In this document: piece by piece, positions 8,727-18,782 of the stretch | Layout: every line of letters begins with the position of its first letter | How positions within the stretch are numbered: the first letter of the stretch is position 1 | Assembly: GCA_045660825.1 (NCBI GenBank) | Contig: JAZREN010000060.1 | Coordinates: forward strand, 80,727-144,726 | DNA: 64,000 nucleotides | Direction of reading: 5' to 3' | Source: HGM04593 sp045660825 | Lineage (GTDB): Bacteria; Bacteroidota; Bacteroidia; Bacteroidales; Bacteroidaceae | Position numbers and translations under genes: made by a program | The notes under the pieces: model-generated | Database searches by the model: none | What the model was told of the DNA's origin: nothing | Seen by the model: only the letters and a program-made list of their open reading frames with translations

Positions 8727-10160
8727 TTACTCCTCTACAGCATCTTCCTGTGTCCAGCCATACTCAACCTCGGCATCGGGCAGAGGGAATATGAAGTTCT
8801 CCTCATGGAGTGTAACATCGGGGCAATGACTCAATACACCTGTCACGCCATGAGTCTTGAGGAACCAGAAATACTGACCCTCGCCATAAAACTCCTTACG
8901 GTACTCCTTGTTAAGGGCCGCCATGCACAACTCCTCTGTGTCACACGACACGTCCTTTGCTTTGGAGATACCGCGCTTGTTGCGCACGCTGTTTACATAA
9001 ATAGCAGCCTCATCAGCGTTTTCGGAGGCCTCGCAGGCAATGTAATACATCTCGGGCAGGCGGATGAGTGGAATTATACCGCTCTTGTTCTCAATGTACT
9101 TCAATGATATTGCACACTGCTGCTCGTTGTTGCGGTAGAACGCTGTACCCTTGGCACGCATATCCTCACTCTCGGAACCTACAGTCTCGAATATCTGGTT
9201 CAAGGTAGGGATGTTAAGATAATACTTTGTATTCATCTTCTCACCCACAGCAAAGTATTCAGAGAGATTGTCCTCAAGCTCATACATGTTGATACCGAAG
9301 ATTACCTCCTTTGACAATATCGGGTCGTTATCGTTGCCGCTCTCGAGCGAAAGGCCACACTCGTCGATTACCATGCTGGCATACATGGCCGCACTGTCCT
9401 TTTCACCGGCATAGTTGTAGACACGTGCCAACATGGCATTTATCGCATGATAGTTCATGCGCATATTCCTCTTGTTCAAGTCGGCACCCAAATCCAAATC
9501 TTTTTCATGGGACAGGCACTCGCGGGCGGTCTTCAAGTCGTTGATGATGCGCTCTACCACCTCACTTGCAGGCAACAAAGGTTGCTTTGAGTGGTCGGCA
9601 ACCGTGCGATAAGGCATGCACTTGACATCCCCGGCTTTGGCGTTGCCAGCATAGTCCATAGGGCCCCATCCGCGCAGCAAGTCGAAGTGCAGGAATGCAC
9701 GCAAGGCAAGTGCCTCGCCACGTATCATGTTGCGGGTTGTAGAGTCAAGCAACACCACCTCACCATTCAAATTCCACCACTTGAGGAGGTTGTTGGCATT
9801 GGCGATGATGTTGTACTGGGCACGCCATGTATTTGCAAGTACACCTTTTGTATTATATGCACCACTGGTCTCACGGTCATAGATATACACGCTGTTGCGG
9901 TCAGTAGTTCCGTCAGGGAGCTTGTCATACATCTGCGCAAGTTGCTCCATGAGTCCGAAACTGAGGTTCTTGCCATATGTATCCTCCTCGGTCATCAGAA
10001 TGTAAAGACCGGCAAGCGCACTATTGAAACCATTCTCGGTTGTAAACAGTTCCTTTGCAGGCAAATCGGTATTGGGAGTCACGTCCAACCACTCTGAACA
10101 CGAGGGCAGTGACACCATGCTTGCAAAAGCGACTATAATTATATAAATGATTCTTTTCAT
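8727..10160 (-). CDS. SusD/RagB-family nutrient-binding lipoprotein
   Basis: Protein of 477 residues from ATG 10160, preferred over the in-frame ATG at 10181 that overlaps susC; the MKRIIYIII signal begins here. The lipobox is LPSCSEW. Typical SusD features follow: LDVTP...L....F.T..G...AL.GLY, then W...Y..I..AN, then RGEALALRAFLHFDLLR.WG, and near the end P.PDAE...G. SusD forms the lid over its SusC transporter and binds the substrate at the cell surface. The gene is in one operon with susC. Confidence 0.95.
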   Translation of the reverse strand: MKRIIYIIIVAFASMVSLPSCSEWLDVTPNTDLPAKELFTTENGFNSALAGLYILMTEEDTYGKNLSFGLMEQLAQMYDKLPDGTTDRNSVYIYDRETSGAYNTKGVLANTWRAQYNIIANANNLLKWWNLNGEVVLLDSTTRNMIRGEALALRAFLHFDLLRGWGPMDYAGNAKAGDVKCMPYRTVADHSKQPLLPASEVVERIINDLKTARECLSHEKDLDLGADLNKRNMRMNYHAINAMLARVYNYAGEKDSAAMYASMVIDECGLSLESGNDNDPILSKEVIFGINMYELEDNLSEYFAVGEKMNTKYYLNIPTLNQIFETVGSESEDMRAKGTAFYRNNEQQCAISLKYIENKSGIIPLIRLPEMYYIACEASENADEAAIYVNSVRNKRGISKAKDVSCDTEELCMAALNKEYRKEFYGEGQYFWFLKTHGVTGVLSHCPDVTLHEENFIFPLPDAEVEYGWTQEDAVEE

Positions 10161-10177
10161 ATTATTCCTGATTTTTA

Positions 10178-13100
10178 TCATCTGAACATAATTGAGAGTG
10201 AGAGGGTGTATGAACGTGCAAACGGATAATCGAGTCCACGCTCCATCTTTATGGTTGAGATGCGTGCAAGGTCATTGGTTGTAAAGTTCAATGCAAGCAC
10301 ATCAATGTTTGCACGGCGCAGATACTTGAAGTCCTCACCGGTAAACCTGTAACCTACGTTCATTGTCGCAAGCCTTACTTCATTGTCGTCCATTATGAAT
10401 CGTGTGCTGGCAGGTGTGTTGGCACCTGTGGGGCTGAAGCCTACATAAGGAGTGACATCGCCCGGTTTCTCCCAACGTCCCTGTCCTGCACGGTTATCAA
10501 GGTTGTATGCCACATTCTGGTTCTCAATCTTGTCCACAAGAGTCTGGTTATACACTACTCCACCATATTTATATGTAAAACCGAGTGTGCAGGACAAATC
10601 TTTCCAGTTTATACTTGTCGAGAGTGTACCGCTGATTTTCGGGTTCAAATCGCCCACGGCAACCTTGTCATTTGCATTCCAAACAAATGTCTTTGTACCG
10701 TCGCGTTTGAGGTAGACCTCCTTACCCGTTACGGGATCAACGCCCAACGAGCGCACCACATAAAGCGTAGTGGTTGACTCACCCTCGCGGTACTGTGGCA
10801 ATGGAGCCGAAGCCGAAGCCATCTGCTTTTCATTTTCTTTCTTCAGAAACTCCGACAATTTGAGAATCTTGTTCCTATTGGCATTGGCATTGGCATTGAT
10901 TGTCCAGAAGAACTGCTTGCGCAAATTCTGCACGGCAACAACGTTCAACGTAACATCGTAACCTTGATTCTGCAACTCACCGGCATTCATTACCATAGTA
11001 GAGAAACCGGTTGAAGGAGCAAGGTCGTAGTTGGTAAGAAGTTCCTTTGTGATGTTGTTATAGTAGTTGAAGGTAACATTCACACGGTTCTTCCAGAATC
11101 CGAAGTCGAGCGAAACGCTGGCGTTATGTGTTTTTGCCCAGCCAAGGCTTGGATTGTTAAGGCCGCTCAACAGAGCTCCCAAAACGGGGAATGAGTTGTA
11201 GGGGCGCATTGTCTCGGAGAATGTATAGTACTCAATGGCATCTGCGGGGCTGAAGTTCTGCTCACCGGTGACACCGTAGCTTGCACGAAGCACAAGATTT
11301 GAGAGGTAACCCTGCAGCCACTTCTCGTTGTGGGCATTCCAACGTCCGCCGACAGACCAGAAGGGAACAAGTTCATGGTTCGCATAACGCGATGAAGCCT
11401 CGCCGCTGATATTGAAGTCGGCAGAATAACGGTTGTCATAGCTATAAGAGAACTGTCCGATGAGTCCTATCGAACGCGAAATGTTCTCACTACCGATGTT
11501 GCTCATGCTTGTCTCCATCTTGTTACCGAAGATGAAATCATCCATGTGCGAATCGGGGTATCCTGTTGCCGAAAGGTTAACATAGTTGTTCTTGTCCTCA
11601 TTCACAGTCCAGTTACCGAACACACTGAACAGGTGCTTGTCGAGCACAAGATTATAGTTGATACCAAAGTTGCTCGACCATGATGACATCTCACCCGAGC
11701 TCTTGTAGTAGCTTCCTTTACGGGTCAGGTCATCCTCAGTCTCAAAACTTGTATGGTCGGCCGGGAGGAATCTGTCTGTTCCCGCCAATCCTCTTGTATA
11801 TGAGAGTTGCTCGGTGACACGCAGATTCTTCAGTATCATATACTCAAGGCTGAGGTTTGTTGTCATGCTCAAACTGTTTGTCCGGTCCTTTATACCTACA
11901 GTAGCATCGTAAAGAGGATTGGTTATCATCTTGCTCTGACCGCTGACAGTGTTGTTGTCGAGCACCTTTATCTGCTGTCCGTTGGCGTCGGTAGGTATAT
12001 AATAAGGATTGAGCCTTGTATATTGCGAGTATGAGCCATAGGGCGAATTGCTGCTGTTCGACTCGGAAAGACCCACATTGGCACGCATTGTGAACTTATC
12101 TTTGAGATAGGTCATATTGAAGTTCACACCCTTTGTTCCGTTGCTTGAACCCTTCATCACACCGGGCTGCATTGCCGCATTAATGTCAAGACTGTAGCGG
12201 AACACTTCGGTACCACCGGCAACACTCAAAGAGTGGCGGTTCTGTATGGCTGTACGCAAAGGCTTTGAGAGCCAATAGGTATCGACACCGCCAAGCACAT
12301 TGCGACGGTAGCTGTTATATAGGTTCATCTGTGCCGCGTTTGTAGGGCTGTAAAGACCGGCTCTCCACTCAGTCTCGAGTTTTGTGGCAGCATCCATCAT
12401 GTTGTAGTCTGTAAGGTCAGGAGTCTGCACAGTCATTGTTCCGTTGTACGACACTGAGAGGGCACCGTCGGGTGCAACCTTTGTCTCGACAACTACAACG
12501 CCATTGGCTGCACGCGAACCGTAGACCGATGTAGCCGCAGCATCCTTGAGCACAGTGATTGTCTCCACACGTTCAGGGTCAAGGTCTAGGATTCTGCTCA
12601 TTGGAACAATGAAACCGTCGAGCACAAAGAGCGGAGTGTTTGGACGGCTCGAAACGTTGTCGAGCATAAGGTCCATGCTGTTCATTGACTTTGAGCCAAG
12701 CGACTGGTCACCACGAATCTGGAAATCGGGCTCGGCATTGGGGTCCGAACCGGTGAGGTTGTTCTCTATGATCTTGAAACTGGGGTCGAAGAACTGTATA
12801 CCCTTGAGAATGTTCGTCGGGCTCATCTTGCGCAAATCGTCACCCTTTACCTCCACGTAGTTTCCGGTGAAGCTGTCCTTGCTTCGGCGGCTTATACCGG
12901 TAACGACCACCTCGGCCATCTCAATCGATGGTTTCAACTCAAAAACAAGATTATTCTCATCCTTAAGTATCTGCTTTGAGACAGTTTCATAGCCAACGTA
13001 AGAAATACTGATTGATTCCTTTTTATTCAATCGCAGGCTAAACTTGCCATCAATATCTGTTTGGCATCCTCTTGCACCTTTTTTATCGCCAGTTCCGTCG

Positions 13101-13555
13101 GTTATCAATACGGTTGCTCCAATGAGCGACTCCTGTGTATCACGGTCAAATACCTGTCCCGACACAAAAACCTCGTCGCCTTTATCACTACCACCCTCCT
13201 TTTTCTTGTCGGGCTGAAGGATAATCTGGTTCTCTCCCTCGTAGCGTATTATCACGTCCTGGTCACCTACAAGCTCACCTAACACCTTGTCAAGCGGTTT
13301 ATTCTTGACAGCAAGGCTTATAGGCTTATTGACATTCCATAGTGCGACTTCCTGAAGCGTAATTTTAGCATTCGCAGCCTCGGCAACCATTTCGAGCACC
13401 TTGCCCAATGGTTGGTTACTCACCCTCAATGTCACCGGCTTCTCCTTCCAACTGGCCGCGTCCTGTGCATTCACAGCAGCTGTGCCACAAAATAACAGCA
13501 CAACAAGAACAGCTATTTTACCGAAGAGCCTCATATTGAAATTTGTTTTCCCCAT
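10178..13555 (-). CDS. SusC/RagA-family TonB-dependent transporter with STN domain
   Basis: Protein of 1125 residues: signal peptide ending near AVNAQ; an STN domain (about 35-110, with VSNQPLGKVLEMVAEAA); a carboxypeptidase-D-like beta domain (about 128-210, with GQVFDRDTQESLIGATV); a TonB plug (about 215-350, with GSRAANGVVVVETK); then an outer-membrane barrel ending in FR. It imports a substrate held by SusD using TonB energy. The STN domain normally contacts a FecR-type anti-sigma factor, but no sigma/FecR pair lies next to this operon in the window. The substrate is unknown. No glycosidase is in the operon, so it need not be a glycan. Confidence 0.95.
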   Translation of the reverse strand: MGKTNFNMRLFGKIAVLVVLLFCGTAAVNAQDAASWKEKPVTLRVSNQPLGKVLEMVAEAANAKITLQEVALWNVNKPISLAVKNKPLDKVLGELVGDQDVIIRYEGENQIILQPDKKKEGGSDKGDEVFVSGQVFDRDTQESLIGATVLITDGTGDKKGARGCQTDIDGKFSLRLNKKESISISYVGYETVSKQILKDENNLVFELKPSIEMAEVVVTGISRRSKDSFTGNYVEVKGDDLRKMSPTNILKGIQFFDPSFKIIENNLTGSDPNAEPDFQIRGDQSLGSKSMNSMDLMLDNVSSRPNTPLFVLDGFIVPMSRILDLDPERVETITVLKDAAATSVYGSRAANGVVVVETKVAPDGALSVSYNGTMTVQTPDLTDYNMMDAATKLETEWRAGLYSPTNAAQMNLYNSYRRNVLGGVDTYWLSKPLRTAIQNRHSLSVAGGTEVFRYSLDINAAMQPGVMKGSSNGTKGVNFNMTYLKDKFTMRANVGLSESNSSNSPYGSYSQYTRLNPYYIPTDANGQQIKVLDNNTVSGQSKMITNPLYDATVGIKDRTNSLSMTTNLSLEYMILKNLRVTEQLSYTRGLAGTDRFLPADHTSFETEDDLTRKGSYYKSSGEMSSWSSNFGINYNLVLDKHLFSVFGNWTVNEDKNNYVNLSATGYPDSHMDDFIFGNKMETSMSNIGSENISRSIGLIGQFSYSYDNRYSADFNISGEASSRYANHELVPFWSVGGRWNAHNEKWLQGYLSNLVLRASYGVTGEQNFSPADAIEYYTFSETMRPYNSFPVLGALLSGLNNPSLGWAKTHNASVSLDFGFWKNRVNVTFNYYNNITKELLTNYDLAPSTGFSTMVMNAGELQNQGYDVTLNVVAVQNLRKQFFWTINANANANRNKILKLSEFLKKENEKQMASASAPLPQYREGESTTTLYVVRSLGVDPVTGKEVYLKRDGTKTFVWNANDKVAVGDLNPKISGTLSTSINWKDLSCTLGFTYKYGGVVYNQTLVDKIENQNVAYNLDNRAGQGRWEKPGDVTPYVGFSPTGANTPASTRFIMDDNEVRLATMNVGYRFTGEDFKYLRRANIDVLALNFTTNDLARISTIKMERGLDYPFARSYTLSLSIMFR

Positions 13556-13582
13556 AAGAATACGGTTGTTATGGTTTAAAAT

Positions 13583-14551
13583 TTATTGCATGAGCATGTC
13601 CAAGATGCTCTTGTAGAATGCGTTGCTGTTGTATTTTTCAACATAGTCCTTGTAGAGGACATCGGCACGTTCTATCTCACGGCCGTTCAATATGAAGTTA
13701 CGTAGCAAGGTGTAGAGAACAAAATCCCTTGGTGCACCATCGTAGAACCCTGCGAGTTCCTTGTACATATCCTCCATCACTGTAGGCATGGTGTATACCT
13801 CGCCACGCTCCTTGGCAGCCTTCTCGTTCATATAGAAGCAATAGCGCATGAGGAAGCTTGCATACTCGGAACAGTTCATTGACTCGGCATCGTCCCTGAC
13901 AACATAACCGTCCATGATGTTCCAGTAGTCACCAATCTCCTGCTCCTCGACAGGAACACCCCTTACACTTGCATACATCACCGGATACTCGACGAATGAC
14001 ATGTATACATCATACTCAATCAATGCCATCACGTAGTTCTTAGCCTCGGCACTTGCAGGACTCTTCTCTACAAGAGCCTTTGCCTTCTCGAGCAGCACAC
14101 GTGAATCATCGATGCGGCTCTTGGGTTTAATGTCGAGCGCCGCACAGCCGAGCAGTTGCTCCTTATAGCGCAGGCTGCGCTTGAGGTTCTCAATGCTCTT
14201 CACCAGGCGGTTGTTGTTCACAGCGCGCTCTGTGCCGCTATAGGTCACCTTTGCATTCTTGCCTTCGTATACGACATCAACGTGCAGGCTGTCGCCTGGC
14301 TGCAGAATCACGCCGGTGTTTCCGTTGATGTTCATCCACACAAGCGCATCGCAGTCGAAGCTATATATGTGCTCCTCGCCCGGGTTGGTGTGGAACTCCT
14401 GTGAAATCAGCGGGGTCTGCATGCAGTCAAAGAAGACCTTGCTTCTTTTGTAACCATCGATGTTGGCACTCAAAGTTGTCTTTTGCTGTGCTGTTGCAAC
14501 GGTGAGCAATCCCCATACAGCAACAAGAACTGATAATACTCTTTTTTTCAT
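13583..14551 (-). CDS. Exported protein of unknown function, first gene of the SusC/SusD operon
   Basis: Protein of 322 residues with a signal peptide ending TVATAQQ. The N-terminal ~120 residues look like the beta domain that precedes thioredoxin domains in the TlpA paralogues of this operon (DUF4369-like, with ILQPGDSLHVDV), but the thioredoxin domain itself is absent and the rest is helical. No CxxC is seen. It heads the operon 27 nt before susC, so it is probably co-expressed with the transporter. It may be a TlpA relative that lost or never had the redox domain. Confidence 0.7.
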   Translation of the reverse strand: MKKRVLSVLVAVWGLLTVATAQQKTTLSANIDGYKRSKVFFDCMQTPLISQEFHTNPGEEHIYSFDCDALVWMNINGNTGVILQPGDSLHVDVVYEGKNAKVTYSGTERAVNNNRLVKSIENLKRSLRYKEQLLGCAALDIKPKSRIDDSRVLLEKAKALVEKSPASAEAKNYVMALIEYDVYMSFVEYPVMYASVRGVPVEEQEIGDYWNIMDGYVVRDDAESMNCSEYASFLMRYCFYMNEKAAKERGEVYTMPTVMEDMYKELAGFYDGAPRDFVLYTLLRNFILNGREIERADVLYKDYVEKYNSNAFYKSILDMLMQ

Positions 14552-14581
14552 AGTCTATGGTTCAATATATACTAATTATAC

Positions 14582-14615
14582 CAAAGTTAATTTAATATTA
14601 TATAATTGTCGCAAA
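14582..14615 (-). promoter_or_regulatory. Putative promoter of the SusC/SusD operon
   Basis: On the minus strand a -7 box TAACTTTG (14582-14589) matches TAnnTTTG, and TTTG (14612-14615) lies 22 bp upstream as a -33 box. The first start codon, at 14551, is about 30 nt downstream. Confidence 0.5.
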
Positions 14616-14789
14616 AATATCACAAAAGCATATAAATACAAATACATAGTGAATAAAAAAAGTTAAAAGAAGCAGTTTGAAAACCATCCTTCACTCCTTT
14701 GGTTCTCTTTTAGGGGATTGTTTGCCGTTTGTGGTTGAATTTATTGCTAAAAGTATTATCTTCGCAAAAAATAAAACATACGACCCACT

Positions 14790-16844
14790 ATGATAAAGAA
14801 ATTCCTGCTTTGCGCGCTTGCGTGCATCACATTCACCACCGCCACAGCCGATGAGGGCATGTGGTTGCCAAGCCTCATCAAGGAGCGTGTAAAGGACATG
14901 CGTAAAAAAGGCTTCAAACTGAAAGCCGACGATGTATATTCTACCACAAAACCATCGCTCAAGGATGCCGTAATGCAGTTCGGCGGCGGTTGCACCGGCG
15001 AGTTCGTATCGGGTGAAGGTCTTCTTTTGACCAACCACCATTGCGGATATGCATCAATACAGAAACTCTCATCGGTGGAGCACGACTACCTGACCGACGG
15101 TTACTGGGCAAAATCGCGTGCCGAGGAGTTGCATGTCCCAGGGCTCACCATCAGCATACTCGAAAAGATGGAGGATGTTACCGACAGGATTGCTGCCGGC
15201 GAGAGCAAGGCCGACATCATAGCACAGGCCACAAAGGGCAAGGGATGCCGCGCAAGCGTTGAATCAATGTACTACGGCAACCAGCACTATCTTTTTGTAT
15301 ATCGTGTATACCGTGATGTACGCCTCGTTGGCGCCCCACCATCATCAATAGGCAAGTTCGGCGGCGACACCGACAACTGGATATGGCCACGCCATACCGG
15401 CGATTTCTCGATGTTCCGCGTATATGCTGATGCCAATAACGAGCCTGCCGACTATTCTGTAGATAACGTCCCCTACCGCCCCAAGCGTCACTTTCCAATC
15501 TCGACAAAGGGCGTTGAAGAGGGTGATTTCACAATGATATACGGTTTCCCGGGCAACACACAGGAGTACATTACAGCCGATGCTGTGGAGTACGTTGCCA
15601 ACGAGTCGAACCCAATGAAGATTGCTCTTCGCACAATACGTCTTGACATCATCAGCGAGGCACAGAGCAAGGATGTTGCCACACGCATTGCCTATGCAGC
15701 AAAGCACGCAAGCATCGCTAATGCATGGAAGAAGTGGCAGGGAGAGAGCCTTGGACTCGAACGCCTTAAAACAGCCGATAAAAAGGAGGATTATGAAAAG
15801 GTTTTTGCTGCATGGGCTGCCGGTAAGCCACAGTATGCAGCACTGCTCGACTCAATGCACGCCGCATACAAGAAGGCTATCCCAGGATATTTCGCACGCG
15901 AACTGTTCAACGAAACCATTGCCGGCATTGAAGTATACAACTTTGCTGCATGGCTCAACTCAAAACATGCAAAAGGCGACAAGCTCACAGCCGACGTACA
16001 GGCCGTAGGCCGCAAATACTACCTCAACGACTACAGGGTGGAGATTGACAAGGCCATTGCCGGGCGCATGATTGCCGAGTTCATCGACCGCATGCCAGCC
16101 GAAAATATTCCACAGGAGCTCACTGCCGCCATCACCGGCAACGGTGGCGTAGAGCAGTATGTCGAGTACCTGTATGCGAACACACAACTCATCAAGAAGT
16201 ACCCCCTCACAACCGAGGAGATACTTGCCGACCCAATGGTGCAACTTGCCACATGGTTTGCTCCGCTCACAAAGAAGAATGCAAGCTATGCCTACCGTAA
16301 CCTGAGCAACGTGCCCACCATTGAGCAGTGGTACAGAGAATATATGAAAGCTCTGCGCGAGTGCGACAAGGAGCGCGCCTTCTACCCCGATGCAAACTTT
16401 ACCCTGCGCGTGGCATACGGCACAATCTGTGGATACGAGAATGTCGACGGCGAGTACCACACCCACCTCACCACCCTCGACGGCATCATGGCAAAGGACA
16501 ATCCTGAAATCTATGACTATAACATACCACAGGTATTGCGCGACATCCATGCAGCGAAGGACTATGGCCGTTGGAGCATAGACCACAACGGAAAGAAGAC
16601 AATCCCAGTATGTTTCCTTGCCAATAACCACACATCGGGCGGAAATTCAGGTTCACCAGTCATCAATGGCAAGGGTGAACTCATTGGTATCAATTTCGAC
16701 CGCACATGGCGCTCTACAATGAGTGACATCGAGTTCGACCCAAGCATCTGCCGCAACATTTCGGTGGACATACGCTATGTACTCTTTGTCATTGACCGTG
16801 TGGGCGGCGCAAGCTACCTTTTCGAGGAGATGGATTTGAGATAA
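14790..16844 (+). CDS. S46 dipeptidyl-peptidase, DPP11-type (Asp/Glu-specific)
   Basis: Protein of 684 residues with a signal peptide (TTATADEGMW). The trypsin-like core has LLTNHHCGY (catalytic His84), the GDTDNWIWPRHTGDFS block holding the Asp, and TSGGNSGSP (catalytic Ser620). Eighteen residues after the serine is Arg638, in GINFDRTW; Porphyromonas DPP11 has Ser655 and Arg673, also 18 apart, and DPP7 has Gly there. This predicts release of dipeptides with acidic P1 residues in the periplasm. A TATCTTCG box lies at 14757-14764. The family is certain; the acidic specificity is inferred from that one residue. Confidence 0.93.
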   Translation: MIKKFLLCALACITFTTATADEGMWLPSLIKERVKDMRKKGFKLKADDVYSTTKPSLKDAVMQFGGGCTGEFVSGEGLLLTNHHCGYASIQKLSSVEHDYLTDGYWAKSRAEELHVPGLTISILEKMEDVTDRIAAGESKADIIAQATKGKGCRASVESMYYGNQHYLFVYRVYRDVRLVGAPPSSIGKFGGDTDNWIWPRHTGDFSMFRVYADANNEPADYSVDNVPYRPKRHFPISTKGVEEGDFTMIYGFPGNTQEYITADAVEYVANESNPMKIALRTIRLDIISEAQSKDVATRIAYAAKHASIANAWKKWQGESLGLERLKTADKKEDYEKVFAAWAAGKPQYAALLDSMHAAYKKAIPGYFARELFNETIAGIEVYNFAAWLNSKHAKGDKLTADVQAVGRKYYLNDYRVEIDKAIAGRMIAEFIDRMPAENIPQELTAAITGNGGVEQYVEYLYANTQLIKKYPLTTEEILADPMVQLATWFAPLTKKNASYAYRNLSNVPTIEQWYREYMKALRECDKERAFYPDANFTLRVAYGTICGYENVDGEYHTHLTTLDGIMAKDNPEIYDYNIPQVLRDIHAAKDYGRWSIDHNGKKTIPVCFLANNHTSGGNSGSPVINGKGELIGINFDRTWRSTMSDIEFDPSICRNISVDIRYVLFVIDRVGGASYLFEEMDLR

Positions 16845-16865
16845 CGCAAAGAAACGCACCACTCT

Positions 16866-18524
16866 ATGGACTACCTCCACACCCTGTTCATTGAACATTC
16901 GGCCTTGCAGGCAATCATTGTTATATCACTGATATCTGCCATCGGCCTCATGCTCGGACGCATACGCGTTCTGGGCATTTCGCTTGGTATAACATTCGTA
17001 TTTTTCACCGGTATCCTTGCCGGACATTTCGGACTTACAATCGACGGACAGATGCTGTTCTATGCCGAGACGTTCGGCCTTGTGCTATTTGTCTACGCAC
17101 TTGGCTTGCAGGTGGGTCCCGGTTTCTTCAGTTCAATGCGCAGTGAGGGAGCAAAGCTATTGTTGCCAGCCATTGGTGTACTGCTTACAGGCACACTGCT
17201 TGCCGTTGGATTGAGCTTTGCCACGAATGTTGCCATATCGGACATGTCCGGTATACTTTGCGGCGCCACAACCAACACACCTGCACTTGCCGCAGCACAA
17301 CAGACACTCAAGCAGCTTGGCATCGACAGCAGCGGAGCCGCATTGAGCTGTGCCCTCACATACCCGCTTGGTGTTGTGGGCGTAATCTTTGCCATGATAT
17401 TCCTGCGCAAGGTCTTTGTCAAGCCCAGCGACCTTCCACAGCCCGACAGCAAGCACAAGAAGAATGTGTTTATCGCCAGCTACTGCGTCACCAACCCCGA
17501 GATTTTCGGCAAAACCATTTCCGAGGTACACGACAAGCACAGCCACTTTGTCATCTCGCGCATGTGGCACGACGGACACGTGCTCATTCCAATGCCCGAC
17601 AGGGTGCTGCAGGAGAATGACGTACTGCTTGTGATAACAAAACCCGAGGAGACTGAGACTCTGCGACAGATTTTCGGCAAACAGGAGCAGAAGGACTGGA
17701 ATGCCGACAACATAGACTGGAACAAGATAGACAGCGAGTTAACATCGCAGCGCATCATTGTCACACGCCCCGAAATCAACGGCAAGAAGTTGTCGACACT
17801 GCGTCTGCGCAACAACTACGGCATCAACATCAGCCGTGTCTACCGTTCCGAGGTGCAACTGTTGGCAACCCCCGACCTTGTATTGCAGCTTGGCGACCGC
17901 CTTACAGTGGTGGGTGAAACAGCCGACATCAAACGAGTGGAGAAGATTCTTGGCAACGCCGTGAAGAGCCTTAACGAGCCAAACCTTGTTTCGGTGTTCA
18001 TTGGAATGATTCTTGGCCTCATGGTAGGCTGCATTCCCTTGGCAATACCGGGCATATCGGTTCCTGTTAAGCTTGGTCTCGCAGGCGGCCCCATCATTGT
18101 GGGTATTCTCATAGGCACATTCGGCCCGCGCCTCCATATGGTCACCTACACCACCCAAAGCGCGAACATGATGCTGCGTGCCATTGGACTAAACCTGTAC
18201 CTTGCATGCCTTGGACTTGATGCAGGTGCACATTTCTTTGAGACCATCGTACGCCCCGAAGGTATCATGTGGCTCGCCCTTGGCCTGCTCATAACATTCG
18301 TACCGGTTGTACTCATCGGCATCTTCGCTTTGCGCGTGATGAAACTCGATTTCGGTTCAATAACCGGCTTGCTTTGCGGTTCAATGGCCAATCCAATGGC
18401 GCTGACATATGCCAACGAATCAATCGAAGGTGACAACCCATCAGTGGCATATGCAACGGTATACCCTGTGTGCATGTTCCTCAGGGTGATAATAATACAG
18501 TTGGTTGTAATGTTCATGATTTGA
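16866..18524 (+). CDS. AspT/YidE-type transporter with two RCK_C domains
   Basis: Protein of 552 residues. It has five or six hydrophobic segments, two soluble TrkA_C/RCK_C domains in the middle (about 195-275 and 285-370), then another membrane half. Each half carries a related core (LCGATTNTPALAAAQQ and LCGSMANPMALTYANE), which is the internal duplication of the aspartate:alanine exchanger family (YidE, YbjL, AspT). It is an inner-membrane antiporter for a small acid or amino acid; the substrate cannot be told. It starts 21 nt after the DPP11 stop, and import of peptide-derived amino acids would fit, but that is inference. Confidence 0.87.
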   Translation: MDYLHTLFIEHSALQAIIVISLISAIGLMLGRIRVLGISLGITFVFFTGILAGHFGLTIDGQMLFYAETFGLVLFVYALGLQVGPGFFSSMRSEGAKLLLPAIGVLLTGTLLAVGLSFATNVAISDMSGILCGATTNTPALAAAQQTLKQLGIDSSGAALSCALTYPLGVVGVIFAMIFLRKVFVKPSDLPQPDSKHKKNVFIASYCVTNPEIFGKTISEVHDKHSHFVISRMWHDGHVLIPMPDRVLQENDVLLVITKPEETETLRQIFGKQEQKDWNADNIDWNKIDSELTSQRIIVTRPEINGKKLSTLRLRNNYGINISRVYRSEVQLLATPDLVLQLGDRLTVVGETADIKRVEKILGNAVKSLNEPNLVSVFIGMILGLMVGCIPLAIPGISVPVKLGLAGGPIIVGILIGTFGPRLHMVTYTTQSANMMLRAIGLNLYLACLGLDAGAHFFETIVRPEGIMWLALGLLITFVPVVLIGIFALRVMKLDFGSITGLLCGSMANPMALTYANESIEGDNPSVAYATVYPVCMFLRVIIIQLVVMFMI

Positions 18525-18531
18525 CAGCACT

Positions 18532-18780
18532 ATGGCAACAGTAAAGCGAACCGCCATTGCCGGCGACCTGTTCATTGAATTCGGCAGTAAAGACATTGAG
18601 ATATTCCGCATTGCCCCCGACGGCAGCGGCGTTCTCAAACGCGTGGACGACGTGCAGGGAACAATACGCCACATTGCCGAGGAACTCGGTTTTGAACGCG
18701 ACTATAACCTAAGTTACCGCCAATATGTGGCAAAACTGATACAACACATTAACGGACTCGAAAACAACAAAAACAGATAA
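18532..18780 (+). CDS. Small conserved-looking protein of unknown function
   Basis: Protein of 82 residues with no signal or membrane segment, and a mixed alpha/beta pattern ending in a helical FERDYNLSYRQYVAKLIQHI segment. It is packed 7 nt after the transporter gene and 2 nt before the fucosidase gene, with codon use like its neighbours, so it is very likely a real gene of the same operon. I do not recognise the family. Confidence 0.7.
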   Translation: MATVKRTAIAGDLFIEFGSKDIEIFRIAPDGSGVLKRVDDVQGTIRHIAEELGFERDYNLSYRQYVAKLIQHINGLENNKNR

Positions 18781-18782
18781 CC

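Noticed and set aside
7797..9107. 436-codon plus-strand frame opposite the DUF4843 and SusD genes
   Set aside because: It is antisense to two well-supported genes; its cysteine- and isoleucine-rich composition reflects codon mirroring.
14691..15041. Minus-strand frame upstream of the S46 peptidase
   Set aside because: It is the antisense of the peptidase N-terminus and leader, with no homology pattern.
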